Of a stretch of DNA of 64,000 nt, positions 17,400 to 26,945 are shown piece after piece. The notes under the pieces are model-generated. The model was given only the letters and a program-made list of their open reading frames with translations. It was not told the DNA's origin and made no database searches. The translations under genes and the position numbers were made by a program. Source of the DNA: Flavobacterium branchiicola. Lineage in GTDB: Bacteria; Bacteroidota; Bacteroidia; Flavobacteriales; Flavobacteriaceae. Each line of letters begins with the position of its first letter. Within the stretch, counting starts at the first letter, position 1. The stretch covers positions 62,001 to 126,000 of the forward strand of contig NZ_JAGYWA010000001.1 in the NCBI RefSeq assembly GCF_018383905.1, in the 5' to 3' direction.

Positions 17400-18911
17400 T
17401 TAAAACTTATCCCAGAATAATTTTGTATTCATTAAATCTCCACCAATATCGCTGGCAGCTTTTTTGTAGTTTGTTCCGTTAACAGACTGCTCAACTCCTG
17501 GGTATGTATATCTAACAGGAACTGTAAGGATGTTTTTGTTTACAGCAGTAGTTGGTGATTTCAAAATTGGGAAATCTAATCTTCTGTAAGATGTCCATGC
17601 CTCAAATCCTCTGTTGTAAAGAGCAAACCAAGCCTGCATTCCAATTTTTTCTTTATAAGTTGCTCCACTTAATGGGTTTGTATAACTTACTTTAGGCTGT
17701 GCTAAGTAAGTTGTAATACTTGCCGGTGCAACTCCCCAGTCTGTCATAGATGCCGTAATCGCAGCATCGTAATGAACTTTAGCCTGAGCTGAACCACCTG
17801 GAATTAAGTTTTTCTCAGCTGCTTCAGCTAATAAAAATTGTAATTCAGAATAGTCAAATATTGTAGCAGGGTAAGCCGGATTGTTTAGTGTAGCAGTGAT
17901 ATGTGAATATGTTGCAAAAACGTTAGCTTCACCATAAGTACCTCCAACAAAAGTTCTTCCTGCAGGAATAACCGGAGCCGGTTTAGTTGCATTAACAAAA
18001 TATTTCGTCATCCTTGGGTCACCACCTGGTACTACAGCATCCATTGCAGCAACAAAAGTTTCAGCCGGAATAAAGTCATCTCTCTTGCTAACTACTAAAT
18101 CAGCATATAAAGGGTTTTGATTTCCTGAAGTTGTCAAGTAAACTAATTTAGTATTATCCGCATTAGCTGTCATTACTCCAGAAGCAATAGCTGCCTGAAC
18201 CTGAGTAGCTGCATACGCCTGATCTACATCAGAAAGATTTACTGCTAATCTTACGATTAATGAATTTGCAAATTTTACCCACTTTCCATTACTTGCTGCA
18301 TCACCTGCATAAATAATATCAGAACCACCAAAGTTAGGACTTGCTGCATTTTTTTTCAATACCGCAACGTCTGCTATTAATCTTTTAATAAGATCTTTGT
18401 AAATTGTTTGCGCATCATCATAAACTGGTAACGGATATTTTACAATATCTCCTGCTTGTGAGTAAGGAACATTTCCAAAAGTATCTACAAGAATACTATA
18501 AGTATAAGCTTCTAAAACATCAATAAGAGCTAATTTGTTTTGTTTAACGTTAGCCGCTTCATCAGATTCAGTAACCTGAGCATTGATCATTCCTTTAGCA
18601 TCATAAAAATCAGCTAAAACGTCTCTGTATAAAACACGGAAATGACTATCAGGAATTTTTCTGGCTGTAAGATCGTATTGACTTTCATTAGGGTAAGTCG
18701 TTTCTGCCCATTGCTGAGAAAACAACCTAAAAACGTTTAAGTTAACACTTGTACTTGCCATCTGATCTACTAATTTCTTTTCAGCATTAGTAAACATGTA
18801 TTCTGGTTTGGTTGAAGTTGGTCTTTTAGGATCAACGTTCATATCTGTAATATCAGTACTACATGAAGTAGCAATACCGATAAAAGAAATTAATAAAAGT
18901 ATTTTTTTCAT
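17400..18911 (-). CDS. SusD/RagB-type nutrient-binding outer-membrane lipoprotein
   Basis: This 503-residue lipoprotein has a signal peptide with lipobox ending at C17 (IGIATSCSTD). Conserved SusD features include the TPR-like helices, the segment WVKFANSLIVRLAVNLSD and a C-terminal region with the start of a FLLAEAAEKNLIPGGSAQA helix pair. It most resembles the SusD-like_2 subfamily. It lids the SusC pore encoded four bases upstream. The substrate is unknown because no enzyme or sugar-related gene lies nearby. Confidence 0.93.
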   Translation of the reverse strand: MKKILLLISFIGIATSCSTDITDMNVDPKRPTSTKPEYMFTNAEKKLVDQMASTSVNLNVFRLFSQQWAETTYPNESQYDLTARKIPDSHFRVLYRDVLADFYDAKGMINAQVTESDEAANVKQNKLALIDVLEAYTYSILVDTFGNVPYSQAGDIVKYPLPVYDDAQTIYKDLIKRLIADVAVLKKNAASPNFGGSDIIYAGDAASNGKWVKFANSLIVRLAVNLSDVDQAYAATQVQAAIASGVMTANADNTKLVYLTTSGNQNPLYADLVVSKRDDFIPAETFVAAMDAVVPGGDPRMTKYFVNATKPAPVIPAGRTFVGGTYGEANVFATYSHITATLNNPAYPATIFDYSELQFLLAEAAEKNLIPGGSAQAKVHYDAAITASMTDWGVAPASITTYLAQPKVSYTNPLSGATYKEKIGMQAWFALYNRGFEAWTSYRRLDFPILKSPTTAVNKNILTVPVRYTYPGVEQSVNGTNYKKAASDIGGDLMNTKLFWDKF

Positions 18912-18914
18912 GAT

Positions 18915-21900
18915 TTAGAATTTTAATGTTAGATTACAACCAATGTTTCTTGTTGTAGGTAGTGATCCTCCTGAATAACCTGCAGATAAGTTACCTGAAC
19001 TCATTCCGCTCTCCGGATCTGCATCTGGAAGGTTTTTATGGATGATCCATAAGTTAGATCCAACTAAAGCAAGTCTTAAATCTGTCAATTTTAATTTAGA
19101 AACCAATGTTGAAGGGAAGCTATAAGCAAGAGATACTTCTCTTAATTTAATATAACTTGCATCGTAAACGAATGCTTTTTGTGGGTTTTTAGTATATCCG
19201 TAGATACCTCCCGCTACTTCTGGAGATGGTGTTCTTGTTGTATTTGGTGTACCGTCTTGATTTACTCCCGGAAGAATAACTCCACCACCGTTAGCTAATG
19301 TATTTCTAACTGGGTTTCCTAACTCGTTAACTCCGGCTGTAGACTCATATAAACCTGAGTTTTGTCCGTAGTATTGATCTAAAGAAAAGATATCACCACC
19401 TTTTTGCATATCAATTAAGAATCCTAGAGAAACTTGTTTGTAGGTAAGTTTGTTACGTACTCCTCCAATCCAATCCGGAGTAACATTTCCAATTACGTTA
19501 GTAACTGATTCAGTCATTAAATAAGTTCCTCCTTTAGTAACTTTTTGTCCGTCTGCTGCATACACATAATCTTTACCAATGATATCACCATAAGCATGAC
19601 CTGGTTTTGCAATAATACTTACACCACCCTGGAATGTTCCTAAAGTTAATGTCTCAATTCCCGGAGATAAAGCTTCAACAGTGTTCTCGTTTTTAGACCA
19701 GTTTACAAAAATATCCCATTGGAAGTCTTTTGTTCTTACCGGAGTAGCATTAAATTGAACCTCAATACCTCTGTTCTCAACAGAACCAGCATTTGCATAT
19801 CTTGAAGAATATCCTGATGAAGTAGAATAATCTACAGGGAAGATTTGGTCAGAACTTAAACTTTTGTAAATACTTGTCTCAAAGCCTAATCTTCTATCAA
19901 AGAATTGCATTTCTAAACCAATCTCCTGAGATTTGGTTTTTACAGTATGTAAATCAGGATTAGCACTAATGTCAGGTCTTGAATACAATGGATTTGATCC
20001 GAAGTTATTGAATTTACTAAAAACACTTTGTAATGCATACAAGTCGATATTTCCTTGTGGGTTTTCAGCATAACTTGCTCTTAATTTTCCAAAAGTCAAC
20101 CATTCTTTGTTTACAAGTTTAGTGAAAACGTAACTAGCAGATGTAGAGAATGTATTTACTGAATTACTTCCTTTTGGTAAAGTAGAAAATGCATCATTAC
20201 GTACTGTACCATCTAAGTATAAAAAGTCTCTGTAACCTAAAGAAGCAGATGCATATGCACTGTTTACTCCTGAATTATCTTCAGCTTCTATTGAATATGG
20301 AGCAGGATTTAAAGAGTTTGATAATGAATAAATTCCAGGAATGATAAGTCCTCCATCTGTAGAACCAAGCGTGGAAGTACGTCTTGTTCTTAAAGCATTA
20401 AGACCTGCTAAACCGTTTAACGAAATATCTTCCGTTAATTTTTGGTTAAAGTTCAAATTAAGCTGATAGTTTTGCTCAGAAAACATACCACTGTATTTTT
20501 GGTATCCTGAACCTACTGCTAATCTGTTTATTCCAAAAGTAGCAGGTAAAGAACCTACCGCTTTTCTTTCTTCACGCAATTCAGAATAACTGTCTGTACT
20601 TACTTTTCCAGTTGCAGATAACCAGTTTGCAATTTTATAATCTAACTGAACATAACCGATAAAACGATTTCTCTCGTCAGACTGATAATTTTTATATCTT
20701 GTAAAATAAGGATTATCAGCATACTTAGGACTAGTATTTCCGTTTGCAGGATCTGCCATATTCCATGAAATATTTTGTCCTCCAGATTTTTCATAAACAT
20801 CTTTTTGAGCCTGAATATCAACATTCGTTGCCCACCATTGACGGAATGATCCCATGATATTATCTCCACCATATCCTGTTGTATTTCTACCAACAGTATT
20901 TTGAGTCATATAATTTGCAAATACATTAGCAGATAATTTATCTGTAAACTTATGATTGATTTTTATACTAACATTATTTTTCTTCAATTCACTATTTGGT
21001 AAAATACCATTTTCTTTATAGTTATTGTAGTTCAAAACAAAATTAGTTTTGTCATTACCGTCCTCTATAGAGACAGCGTTATTGAATGTAGTTGCAGCTT
21101 GAAAAAAGGTAACAGGACCATTTTTAGCAGCTTTCCATTCTGTTTTTTTACCGTAGTTTGGAGAATATAAAGAATATGCATCCCATTGATAAACAGAAAG
21201 ACTTGGATCAAAAGCTACACCATAAGAAGCATCATCTGTTGTTGTTGCAACTTGGTTTCCGTTACTGTCAATAGTAAAGAAAGCACCAGTTGGTCCAACC
21301 GGAATACCTTTAGGATTACCATTAGCATCGTAAGTCGGTCCATAACCCTGACCGTATTTGTTTTGATAAACAGGGAATGTTTTTTTATCTACAGTACCTA
21401 CAGAAAAATCACTAGAAATAGTAATTCCCATTCCTTTTTTAGCTTTTCCTTTTTTTGTTGTAATCATGATTACACCATTTCCAGCCTGCCATCCGTACAA
21501 TGCCGCAGCTGCAGCACCTTTAAGAACGTTTAATGTTTCAATATCGTCCGGATTAATATCCATAGCAGCATTACCATAATCGTATGTGTTACGTGCTCCT
21601 TCAGTTTGTTTTCCTGCACTTGAATTCGTATTGGCATTATTGATAGGCATACCATCAATAACAATAAGCATTTGATTATCTCCTGTTAAGTTTTTAACAC
21701 CTCTGGAAACCACGTTTGTAGAACCTCCAAAGTTGGTGTTTTTTCTAATATTTACACCAGCAGCTTTTCCAGAAAGCTCATTAAGAAAGTTTCCACTAGA
21801 AAGTCCTGAATTCAAATCAGCACCTTTAATCTCTTGTGAAGCATAACCTAAAGATTTTTTCTCTCTTTTAATCCCTAATGCGGTTACTACTACACCTTCC

Positions 21901-22202
21901 AGTTCAACTGATGAACTAATTAATTTTACATTTACTGAAGTTGAGCTTGCTGCCACTTCCTGGGTTCTCATCCCAATGTAAGTAAATACCAAGATTTGGC
22001 TTGGTGATGCTTTGATAGAATATTTTCCATCAAAATCGGTTTGCGTTCCACCTTTTGTTCCTTTAACTAACACACTCACACCTGGTAGGGGCATTCCTGC
22101 ATTATCGGAAACAATTCCTGAAACAGCTCTTTCTTGCGCAAAAGTAAGATGCGCCATAAGTACTAGTAGTAGCACTAAGAATCCATTAAACTTTAGTTTC
22201 AT
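18915..22202 (-). CDS. SusC/RagA-type TonB-dependent outer-membrane transporter
   Basis: This 1095-residue protein has a signal peptide (about 1-22), a carboxypeptidase-regulatory-like domain (VSGIVSDNAGMPLPGVSVLVKGTKG, near 28-105), a plug domain and a C-terminal barrel ending in CNLTLKF. It imports a ligand captured by the SusD partner using TonB energy. The gene is the first of a two-gene unit with susD. No sigma/anti-sigma, hybrid two-component or SusR-type regulator is present beside it. Confidence 0.95.
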   Translation of the reverse strand: MKLKFNGFLVLLLVLMAHLTFAQERAVSGIVSDNAGMPLPGVSVLVKGTKGGTQTDFDGKYSIKASPSQILVFTYIGMRTQEVAASSTSVNVKLISSSVELEGVVVTALGIKREKKSLGYASQEIKGADLNSGLSSGNFLNELSGKAAGVNIRKNTNFGGSTNVVSRGVKNLTGDNQMLIVIDGMPINNANTNSSAGKQTEGARNTYDYGNAAMDINPDDIETLNVLKGAAAAALYGWQAGNGVIMITTKKGKAKKGMGITISSDFSVGTVDKKTFPVYQNKYGQGYGPTYDANGNPKGIPVGPTGAFFTIDSNGNQVATTTDDASYGVAFDPSLSVYQWDAYSLYSPNYGKKTEWKAAKNGPVTFFQAATTFNNAVSIEDGNDKTNFVLNYNNYKENGILPNSELKKNNVSIKINHKFTDKLSANVFANYMTQNTVGRNTTGYGGDNIMGSFRQWWATNVDIQAQKDVYEKSGGQNISWNMADPANGNTSPKYADNPYFTRYKNYQSDERNRFIGYVQLDYKIANWLSATGKVSTDSYSELREERKAVGSLPATFGINRLAVGSGYQKYSGMFSEQNYQLNLNFNQKLTEDISLNGLAGLNALRTRRTSTLGSTDGGLIIPGIYSLSNSLNPAPYSIEAEDNSGVNSAYASASLGYRDFLYLDGTVRNDAFSTLPKGSNSVNTFSTSASYVFTKLVNKEWLTFGKLRASYAENPQGNIDLYALQSVFSKFNNFGSNPLYSRPDISANPDLHTVKTKSQEIGLEMQFFDRRLGFETSIYKSLSSDQIFPVDYSTSSGYSSRYANAGSVENRGIEVQFNATPVRTKDFQWDIFVNWSKNENTVEALSPGIETLTLGTFQGGVSIIAKPGHAYGDIIGKDYVYAADGQKVTKGGTYLMTESVTNVIGNVTPDWIGGVRNKLTYKQVSLGFLIDMQKGGDIFSLDQYYGQNSGLYESTAGVNELGNPVRNTLANGGGVILPGVNQDGTPNTTRTPSPEVAGGIYGYTKNPQKAFVYDASYIKLREVSLAYSFPSTLVSKLKLTDLRLALVGSNLWIIHKNLPDADPESGMSSGNLSAGYSGGSLPTTRNIGCNLTLKF

Positions 22203-22862
22203 TTTATAAATTTTGAATTAGTATGCGGCAAACATCATAATATTTTCTTAAAACAACAATGCAATTTCTTAATACAATCTAACCTTTTTTTAATATTATT
22301 TTAACATATGTTTATACAAGCACATTTAATTAGCACTAAATTAGCACTATATGAAATTTTAAGCATAAAATACTGCTATTTTGTTAACGCATCTTTTAAC
22401 ATTTAATTAACATTTAAAAGAAGAATAACCTTAAAAAATTGAAGCGAAAAATAAATTAAAAAGAGCTATTATCTTATAAAAACAACAGTCAAATAAAACA
22501 ATTTCGACTGCGAATGTTTTATTTGACCATTTTTAAAATTAAAAATCATCATTTAACTGTAATAAATTGTAATTCAATTCTTCTAAGTTTTACATTCTCT
22601 TAATTTCACCCTTTTTTATTCAATTTTTAAAAATTCGTAATTAATTATTCTGCAAAAAAATTCATAAAAACCTAAACAGTTTCTCAGTATTTACGATAGT
22701 TTACAAACTAAAAATCATTTTAGATTATCACCAATTTTGCAGTATTTTTCACTTTTAGAAATCAATATTAAAAAATCAAAATACCTATCTTTCCTGCATT
22801 AGATCTTAACTAATGCTTTTTTGAAAAAAAAAACGTAATATTTGTCTTTTAAAACTTAAAAA
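22203..22862. other. Long AT-rich gap between susC and rnhB
   Basis: No reading frame, tRNA or strong hairpin was found in this 660-base divergent region. It should hold promoters for susC (minus) and rnhB (plus). A box reading TAATATTTG at about 22830 resembles the -7 element but has one base too many between TA and TTTG. The length suggests room for regulatory sites of susCD. Confidence 0.4.
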
Positions 22863-23528
22863 ATGCTCGAAAAGAATTACTCAGGATTTGTTTTGGAAAC
22901 CGGAACAGATGAAGCCGGAAGAGGGTGCCTCGCCGGACCAGTTACTGCTGCAGCTATAATTCTGCCAGCCGATTTTGAGAATCAAACTTTAAACGATAGT
23001 AAACAGCTATCCGAAAAAACAAGAGCGCTTTTAAAACCCATTCTGGAGAAAGAGGCATTATGCTTTGCCGTTACCCATTTATTTCCTGAAGAAATCGATG
23101 AAATAAACATTCTTAATGCATCGATGAAAGGAATGCAGGAATGTATTCTGAAATTAAAACATACTCCTGAATATATTATAGTAGATGGAAACCGTGCTTT
23201 GAATGCTAAACTCGGTCTTAAAAATACTTTTGGCAAACAATTCTCAGCAACTGAAATTGAGCTTCTAAAATCGATTCCAAATCAAAGTATTATAAAAGGA
23301 GATGCCAAATATTTGAGTATTGCTGCGGCTTCTGTTTTGGCTAAAACCTATCGGGATGAATACATGGATCAGATTCATGAAGAGTTCCCAATGTACAACT
23401 GGAAACAAAATAAAGGTTACCCAACAAAAGAACATCGGGAAGCGATAAAAGAGTTCGGACCAACAAAATATCACAGAATGAGTTTCAGGCTTTTACCGGA
23501 ACAACTCACTTTAGATTTCTTCGAATAA
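22863..23528 (+). CDS. rnhB: Ribonuclease HII
   Basis: This 221-residue enzyme cleaves RNA at RNA-DNA junctions and removes misincorporated ribonucleotides. The acidic active site is visible as D16 and E17 ([13 protein letters not shown]), D108 (IIVDGN) and D165 (KTYRDEY). The conserved HRMSFR motif region is present as KYHRMSFR. Full family length. It is a single gene with a bidirectional terminator. Confidence 0.96.
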   Translation: MLEKNYSGFVLETGTDEAGRGCLAGPVTAAAIILPADFENQTLNDSKQLSEKTRALLKPILEKEALCFAVTHLFPEEIDEINILNASMKGMQECILKLKHTPEYIIVDGNRALNAKLGLKNTFGKQFSATEIELLKSIPNQSIIKGDAKYLSIAAASVLAKTYRDEYMDQIHEEFPMYNWKQNKGYPTKEHREAIKEFGPTKYHRMSFRLLPEQLTLDFFE

Positions 23529-23560
23529 AAAAACGACCTGATAAAATCAGGTCGTTTTTT
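23527..23560. terminator. Bidirectional terminator between rnhB and the NTF2-like gene
   Basis: A nine-base perfect stem (23534-23542 with 23546-23554) with a three-base loop is flanked by A and T runs on the two sides. It serves the plus-strand rnhB and the minus-strand neighbour. Confidence 0.9.
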
Positions 23561-23577
23561 TATTCGCTTTTTACTTT

Positions 23578-24429
23578 TTACTTTTTACTTTTCAAAAATT
23601 CAGCAAACTGTTTAGTATCAAAATAAAATGGTCTAACGGCAGTAATTTTTCCATTCTTCAAATCAAAATGCTCTGATATGGGTACGGACATTGTTTTTCC
23701 GGACTTCTTAGCTTTACAGCTTATGGTGAAATAAATAATTACTTCATTTTTGGAAGCATCACTAAAATAGGTCGGTTCTTTTTCTATTTGCAAATCAAAA
23801 AACTCACCTGATTTTGTAAACATTTTAGTCCATTCACTAAAACCAACATATGTTCCGCCATAAGGCAAACCAATAGCCTGATTATAAACGGCACCATCTT
23901 CAATTAAAGTTGCCATCGTATTAAAATCTCTTGTTTTAAATAGACATTCATAATACTTTGCAACCACACTAAGATTCTCTGTTTCCAGATTTTTAAGAGT
24001 ATCAGCCTCTGATAATGTTGCAGTAGTATCCCAAAAACTAATAATCTTACTAACTTGCCCTTTTCCGTTTAATCGGGCAAAGTCCCTGCCAGCCATTATT
24101 AACTTATTTTTTGAATCCAGAATTTTCCATTCCCAGGTTACATAATTATCTTTTACAATTTTAGCTCCTGATGTTAATACAGCATCCGGATTCTTTTTGT
24201 AAAACTCATTTATAACATTGTTAAAGGGAATAATTCCTTTTATAGAAGCCGAAGGATCTTCAAAAGTACTATCGTCTAACCAAATCGATTTAATCAATTT
24301 TAATCTGGCATCGCTATTTTTTTCCTGCCATACTTTCTCATATGCGGTAACAGGATATAATTTATCTTTCTTTTGAGCAAAAAGACCATTTAGCACGAAA
24401 AGGAAACAAACAAAGTAAATTTTTCTCAT
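23578..24429 (-). CDS. Exported protein with two NTF2/SnoaL-like domains
   Basis: This 283-residue protein has a signal peptide (about 1-18, ending LFAQ). Two similar alpha/beta halves are seen: about 27-135 (YEKVWQEKNSDARLKLIKS) and about 150-278 (VVAKYYECLFKTRDFNTMA), each with the long N-terminal helix and curved sheet pattern of SnoaL/NTF2-like folds. Such domains bind small molecules or serve as scaffolds; no catalytic residues could be assigned. The fold call is from pattern only. Confidence 0.6.
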   Translation of the reverse strand: MRKIYFVCFLFVLNGLFAQKKDKLYPVTAYEKVWQEKNSDARLKLIKSIWLDDSTFEDPSASIKGIIPFNNVINEFYKKNPDAVLTSGAKIVKDNYVTWEWKILDSKNKLIMAGRDFARLNGKGQVSKIISFWDTTATLSEADTLKNLETENLSVVAKYYECLFKTRDFNTMATLIEDGAVYNQAIGLPYGGTYVGFSEWTKMFTKSGEFFDLQIEKEPTYFSDASKNEVIIYFTISCKAKKSGKTMSVPISEHFDLKNGKITAVRPFYFDTKQFAEFLKSKK

Positions 24430-24556
24430 AAGCCGATAGATTTAGATTAATTGGAACTTTACAAAAAAGCTTCTACTCAAATTTAGCATAAATAGATGAG
24501 AAAATTACATTACTATTATAATTTATCGTCTGTTAAATTCTATAGGAATGAAAATA

Positions 24557-24593
24557 AAAAAACCGTTTCAAAAAATATCTGAAACGGTTTTTT
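24557..24593 (-). terminator. Terminator after lipB
   Basis: A ten-base perfect stem (24561-24570 with 24580-24589) with a nine-base loop and a T run on the minus strand (24555-24560) follows the lipB stop codon by 15 bases. Confidence 0.85.
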
Positions 24594-24607
24594 ATAGGAG
24601 AAAATCT

Positions 24608-25306
24608 TTAAACAAATTCTGCCTCAAACAAGTCTGCTAAATGTTTAATGATTTTAGATTTAACTTCTTCTTCATCTACTTCCTCAACGCCAAGTTCAAC
24701 GTTTAAAGAGGTAACACCTTTTCCGCGAATTCCACACGGAATAATATTATCAAAATAACCTAAATCTGCATTTACATTTAATGCAAATCCGTGCATGGTT
24801 ACCCAGCGTGATGCACGAACACCCATTGCGCATATTTTACGTGCAAATGGCGTTCCAACTCCTAACCAGACTCCGGTTTCCCCATCACTTCTGCCCGATT
24901 CCAGCCCGTATTCTGCCAAAGTTAGAATGATTGATTCTTCTAGAAAACGCAAATATTTATGAATATCGGTAAAGAAATTTTCCAGATCAAGAATCGGATA
25001 GCCAACAATTTGTCCAGGACCATGATATGTAATGTCGCCACCACGGTTTATTTTATAAAAAGTCGCTCCTTTGGCTTCGAGTTGTTTTTCGTTTAATAAT
25101 AGATTTTCAAAATCACCGCTTTTTCCTAAGGTATAAACATGCGGATGCTCTACAAACAATAAATAATTTGGAGTTGGCAGATCTAATTCTTCTCTTCTGT
25201 TTTTTATTTTTAAATCGACAATAGCTTTAAAAAGTTCTTCCTGATATTCCCAGGTCGATTTGTAATCTCTGTTGCCCAGATCCTGAAGTTGGATTTTTTT
25301 ATTCAT
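24608..25306 (-). CDS. lipB: Lipoyl(octanoyl) transferase
   Basis: This 232-residue enzyme moves octanoyl groups from acyl carrier protein to lipoyl domains of 2-oxoacid dehydrogenases. The family segment RGGDITYHGPGQIVGYP (88-104) is present, with the catalytic cysteine C191 (IIPCGIRGKGVTS) and the lysine K157. It is the last gene of a unit that begins with three paralogous lipoproteins; the gap to the previous gene is five bases. LipA is not in the window. Confidence 0.96.
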   Translation of the reverse strand: MNKKIQLQDLGNRDYKSTWEYQEELFKAIVDLKIKNRREELDLPTPNYLLFVEHPHVYTLGKSGDFENLLLNEKQLEAKGATFYKINRGGDITYHGPGQIVGYPILDLENFFTDIHKYLRFLEESIILTLAEYGLESGRSDGETGVWLGVGTPFARKICAMGVRASRWVTMHGFALNVNADLGYFDNIIPCGIRGKGVTSLNVELGVEEVDEEEVKSKIIKHLADLFEAEFV

Positions 25307-25311
25307 TTTAA

Positions 25312-26064
25312 TTATTTTTCAAACTCAACATCAAAGTTAAGTTTGTCAGGATTCTCCATATAATCCGTAAAAGTGTATTGAATTGTAATTGATTTTCGAT
25401 CGTCACTAAACAGTGCATTCGGATTAGAGACTTTCTTTATCTTTTTTGGAAAGTGATATTTTAAAATATAATTCGATGAAGCAAAAATCATTTTAGACAT
25501 ATCAGCAGCAGAATCTTTAGCTTTAGCCGCTCGTTTTTGTTCATCAATTATTGCTTTTCTGGTAAATTTCTTTCCGTCGTAGGTATAACTTAATTTACTG
25601 CTATTATCTCCAAAACTACTTCCCATTGGGTTTGCACTTCCGGCACCTTCCAGTTTCTGAAGTGTCCCCATTGTTTGCAGAATATCCTGAAGCTCGTTTA
25701 CATTTTTAAAATCTGTTGACACAGTCATTAAGAATTGTTTCTTAGTCGAACTCATTTTTGTAGCCACTACGTAGTTCTCCAGTTTTTTAAGCTCTTTTTG
25801 GGTTTCCGGCGAAAGCTTTGCAATACTATCTTTTTTCTCTTCAAATAATTGTTTGAATGTAAAAGTAGAATCGATGTCTTTTTTTGCATCGGCTCCCATT
25901 TGACTTCCAATCTGGTCTCCTGCCATTTCCATCAAAGCAGAACCATCCATATCTACAGAGAATTTACCTGAACCATTATCGTTAACATAAATATTTTCGG
26001 TAAAAGTGCAACTTGTTAATGTTGCCAATAAGAAAGAAAAAATCAGGAGTTTATATAATTTCAT
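25312..26064 (-). CDS. Lipoprotein, paralogue 3 of a tandem triplet
   Basis: A 250-residue lipoprotein of unknown function. The ATG at 26064 is chosen: it starts MKLYKLLIFSFLLATLTSC with a clear lipobox. The N-terminal motif NDNGSGKFSVDMD, the segment FTFKQLFEEKKDSIAKL and the C-terminal LKYHFPKKIKKVSNPNALF ... DRKSITIQYTFTDYMENP are shared with the next two genes upstream. Middle regions differ. It lies 5 bases before lipB. No known family was recognised with certainty. Confidence 0.75.
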   Translation of the reverse strand: MKLYKLLIFSFLLATLTSCTFTENIYVNDNGSGKFSVDMDGSALMEMAGDQIGSQMGADAKKDIDSTFTFKQLFEEKKDSIAKLSPETQKELKKLENYVVATKMSSTKKQFLMTVSTDFKNVNELQDILQTMGTLQKLEGAGSANPMGSSFGDNSSKLSYTYDGKKFTRKAIIDEQKRAAKAKDSAADMSKMIFASSNYILKYHFPKKIKKVSNPNALFSDDRKSITIQYTFTDYMENPDKLNFDVEFEK

Positions 26065-26136
26065 CGTCGTGTAATTTTTTATCAAATATACGAACTCTAT
26101 TTCTAATTGTTTTATTCTCGATTTTATAGTCTGCTA

Positions 26137-26916
26137 TTAATTTTCAAATAACACTTTGAATCCCAATTTTTCTTCGTCATCGGGAAAATCCTGCATTGGA
26201 ATTTCCATAGTAAAACTTTTTCTGTCTTTTGCAATGACAGCGTTTTTCAATGAAACTGACTTTATTTTTTTCGGAAAATGATATTCTATTGAATATTTAC
26301 ATTCCTTAAAAATCTCATCCATTTTCTTTGAAAAATCATTATCGGGATTTTTTTCTTTTTTCTTTTTCTCTTTATTTCCTTTCTTATTCTCTTCAGGAAT
26401 CAGAATTTTTTTCTCAAAAACCTTTCCGTCATAGCTATAAGAAAATCTTGTTTTTTTCTTCTCTTCTTCAGGAACAGCATTTAGCGCACCTAATTGTTTA
26501 CCCGGTCCAAGTTTTGGCATTGCTTCAAGACCTTCTAAAGGTGAAATCATGTTTTTAAGACTATCTATTGACGGGAAATTATATTCCATGTCCATTTTTA
26601 GCTGTTTTTCTTCCTCGTTTGCTTTAACAATTACTTTAAAATTCTCAAGCATTTTTATCTTTTCTCTGTCTGCCTCCGGTAATTTGGCAATACTATCTTT
26701 TAGCTTTGCAAAGACTTCTTTAAAAGTAAAAACAGTATCTATTGGCTGTTGTTTTTTTACCGAGTCAATACTTTTTAAACCCATTTTAAATATTCCGCCC
26801 AAATCAAATCCGTATGCAAAACTTCCGGAACCATCTTCATTTATCACCATTTTCTCTTTCATAACACAGCTGGAAACCGTCAAAACAACAACTAAACAAA
26901 CTAAAATTTTCTTCAT
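26137..26916 (-). CDS. Lipoprotein, paralogue 2 of a tandem triplet
   Basis: A 259-residue lipoprotein of unknown function with lipobox at VVLTVSSCVM. It shares NEDGSGSFAYGFDLG, FTFKEVFAKLKDSIAKLPE, SYSYDGKVFEKK and YHFPKKIKSVSLKNAV ... DRKSFTMEI with its neighbours. A lysine-rich insert (about residues 175-192, KKGNKEKKKKEK) is unique to this copy. It is 29 bases after paralogue 1 and 72 bases before paralogue 3. Confidence 0.75.
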   Translation of the reverse strand: MKKILVCLVVVLTVSSCVMKEKMVINEDGSGSFAYGFDLGGIFKMGLKSIDSVKKQQPIDTVFTFKEVFAKLKDSIAKLPEADREKIKMLENFKVIVKANEEEKQLKMDMEYNFPSIDSLKNMISPLEGLEAMPKLGPGKQLGALNAVPEEEKKKTRFSYSYDGKVFEKKILIPEENKKGNKEKKKKEKNPDNDFSKKMDEIFKECKYSIEYHFPKKIKSVSLKNAVIAKDRKSFTMEIPMQDFPDDEEKLGFKVLFEN

Positions 26917-26945
26917 TCTTTTCTTTAAATATTTATATTAATGGA

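Noticed and set aside
22825-22845. TAATATTTG before rnhB as a promoter
   Set aside because: It has one base too many between TA and TTTG, and no TTG was found at proper distance.
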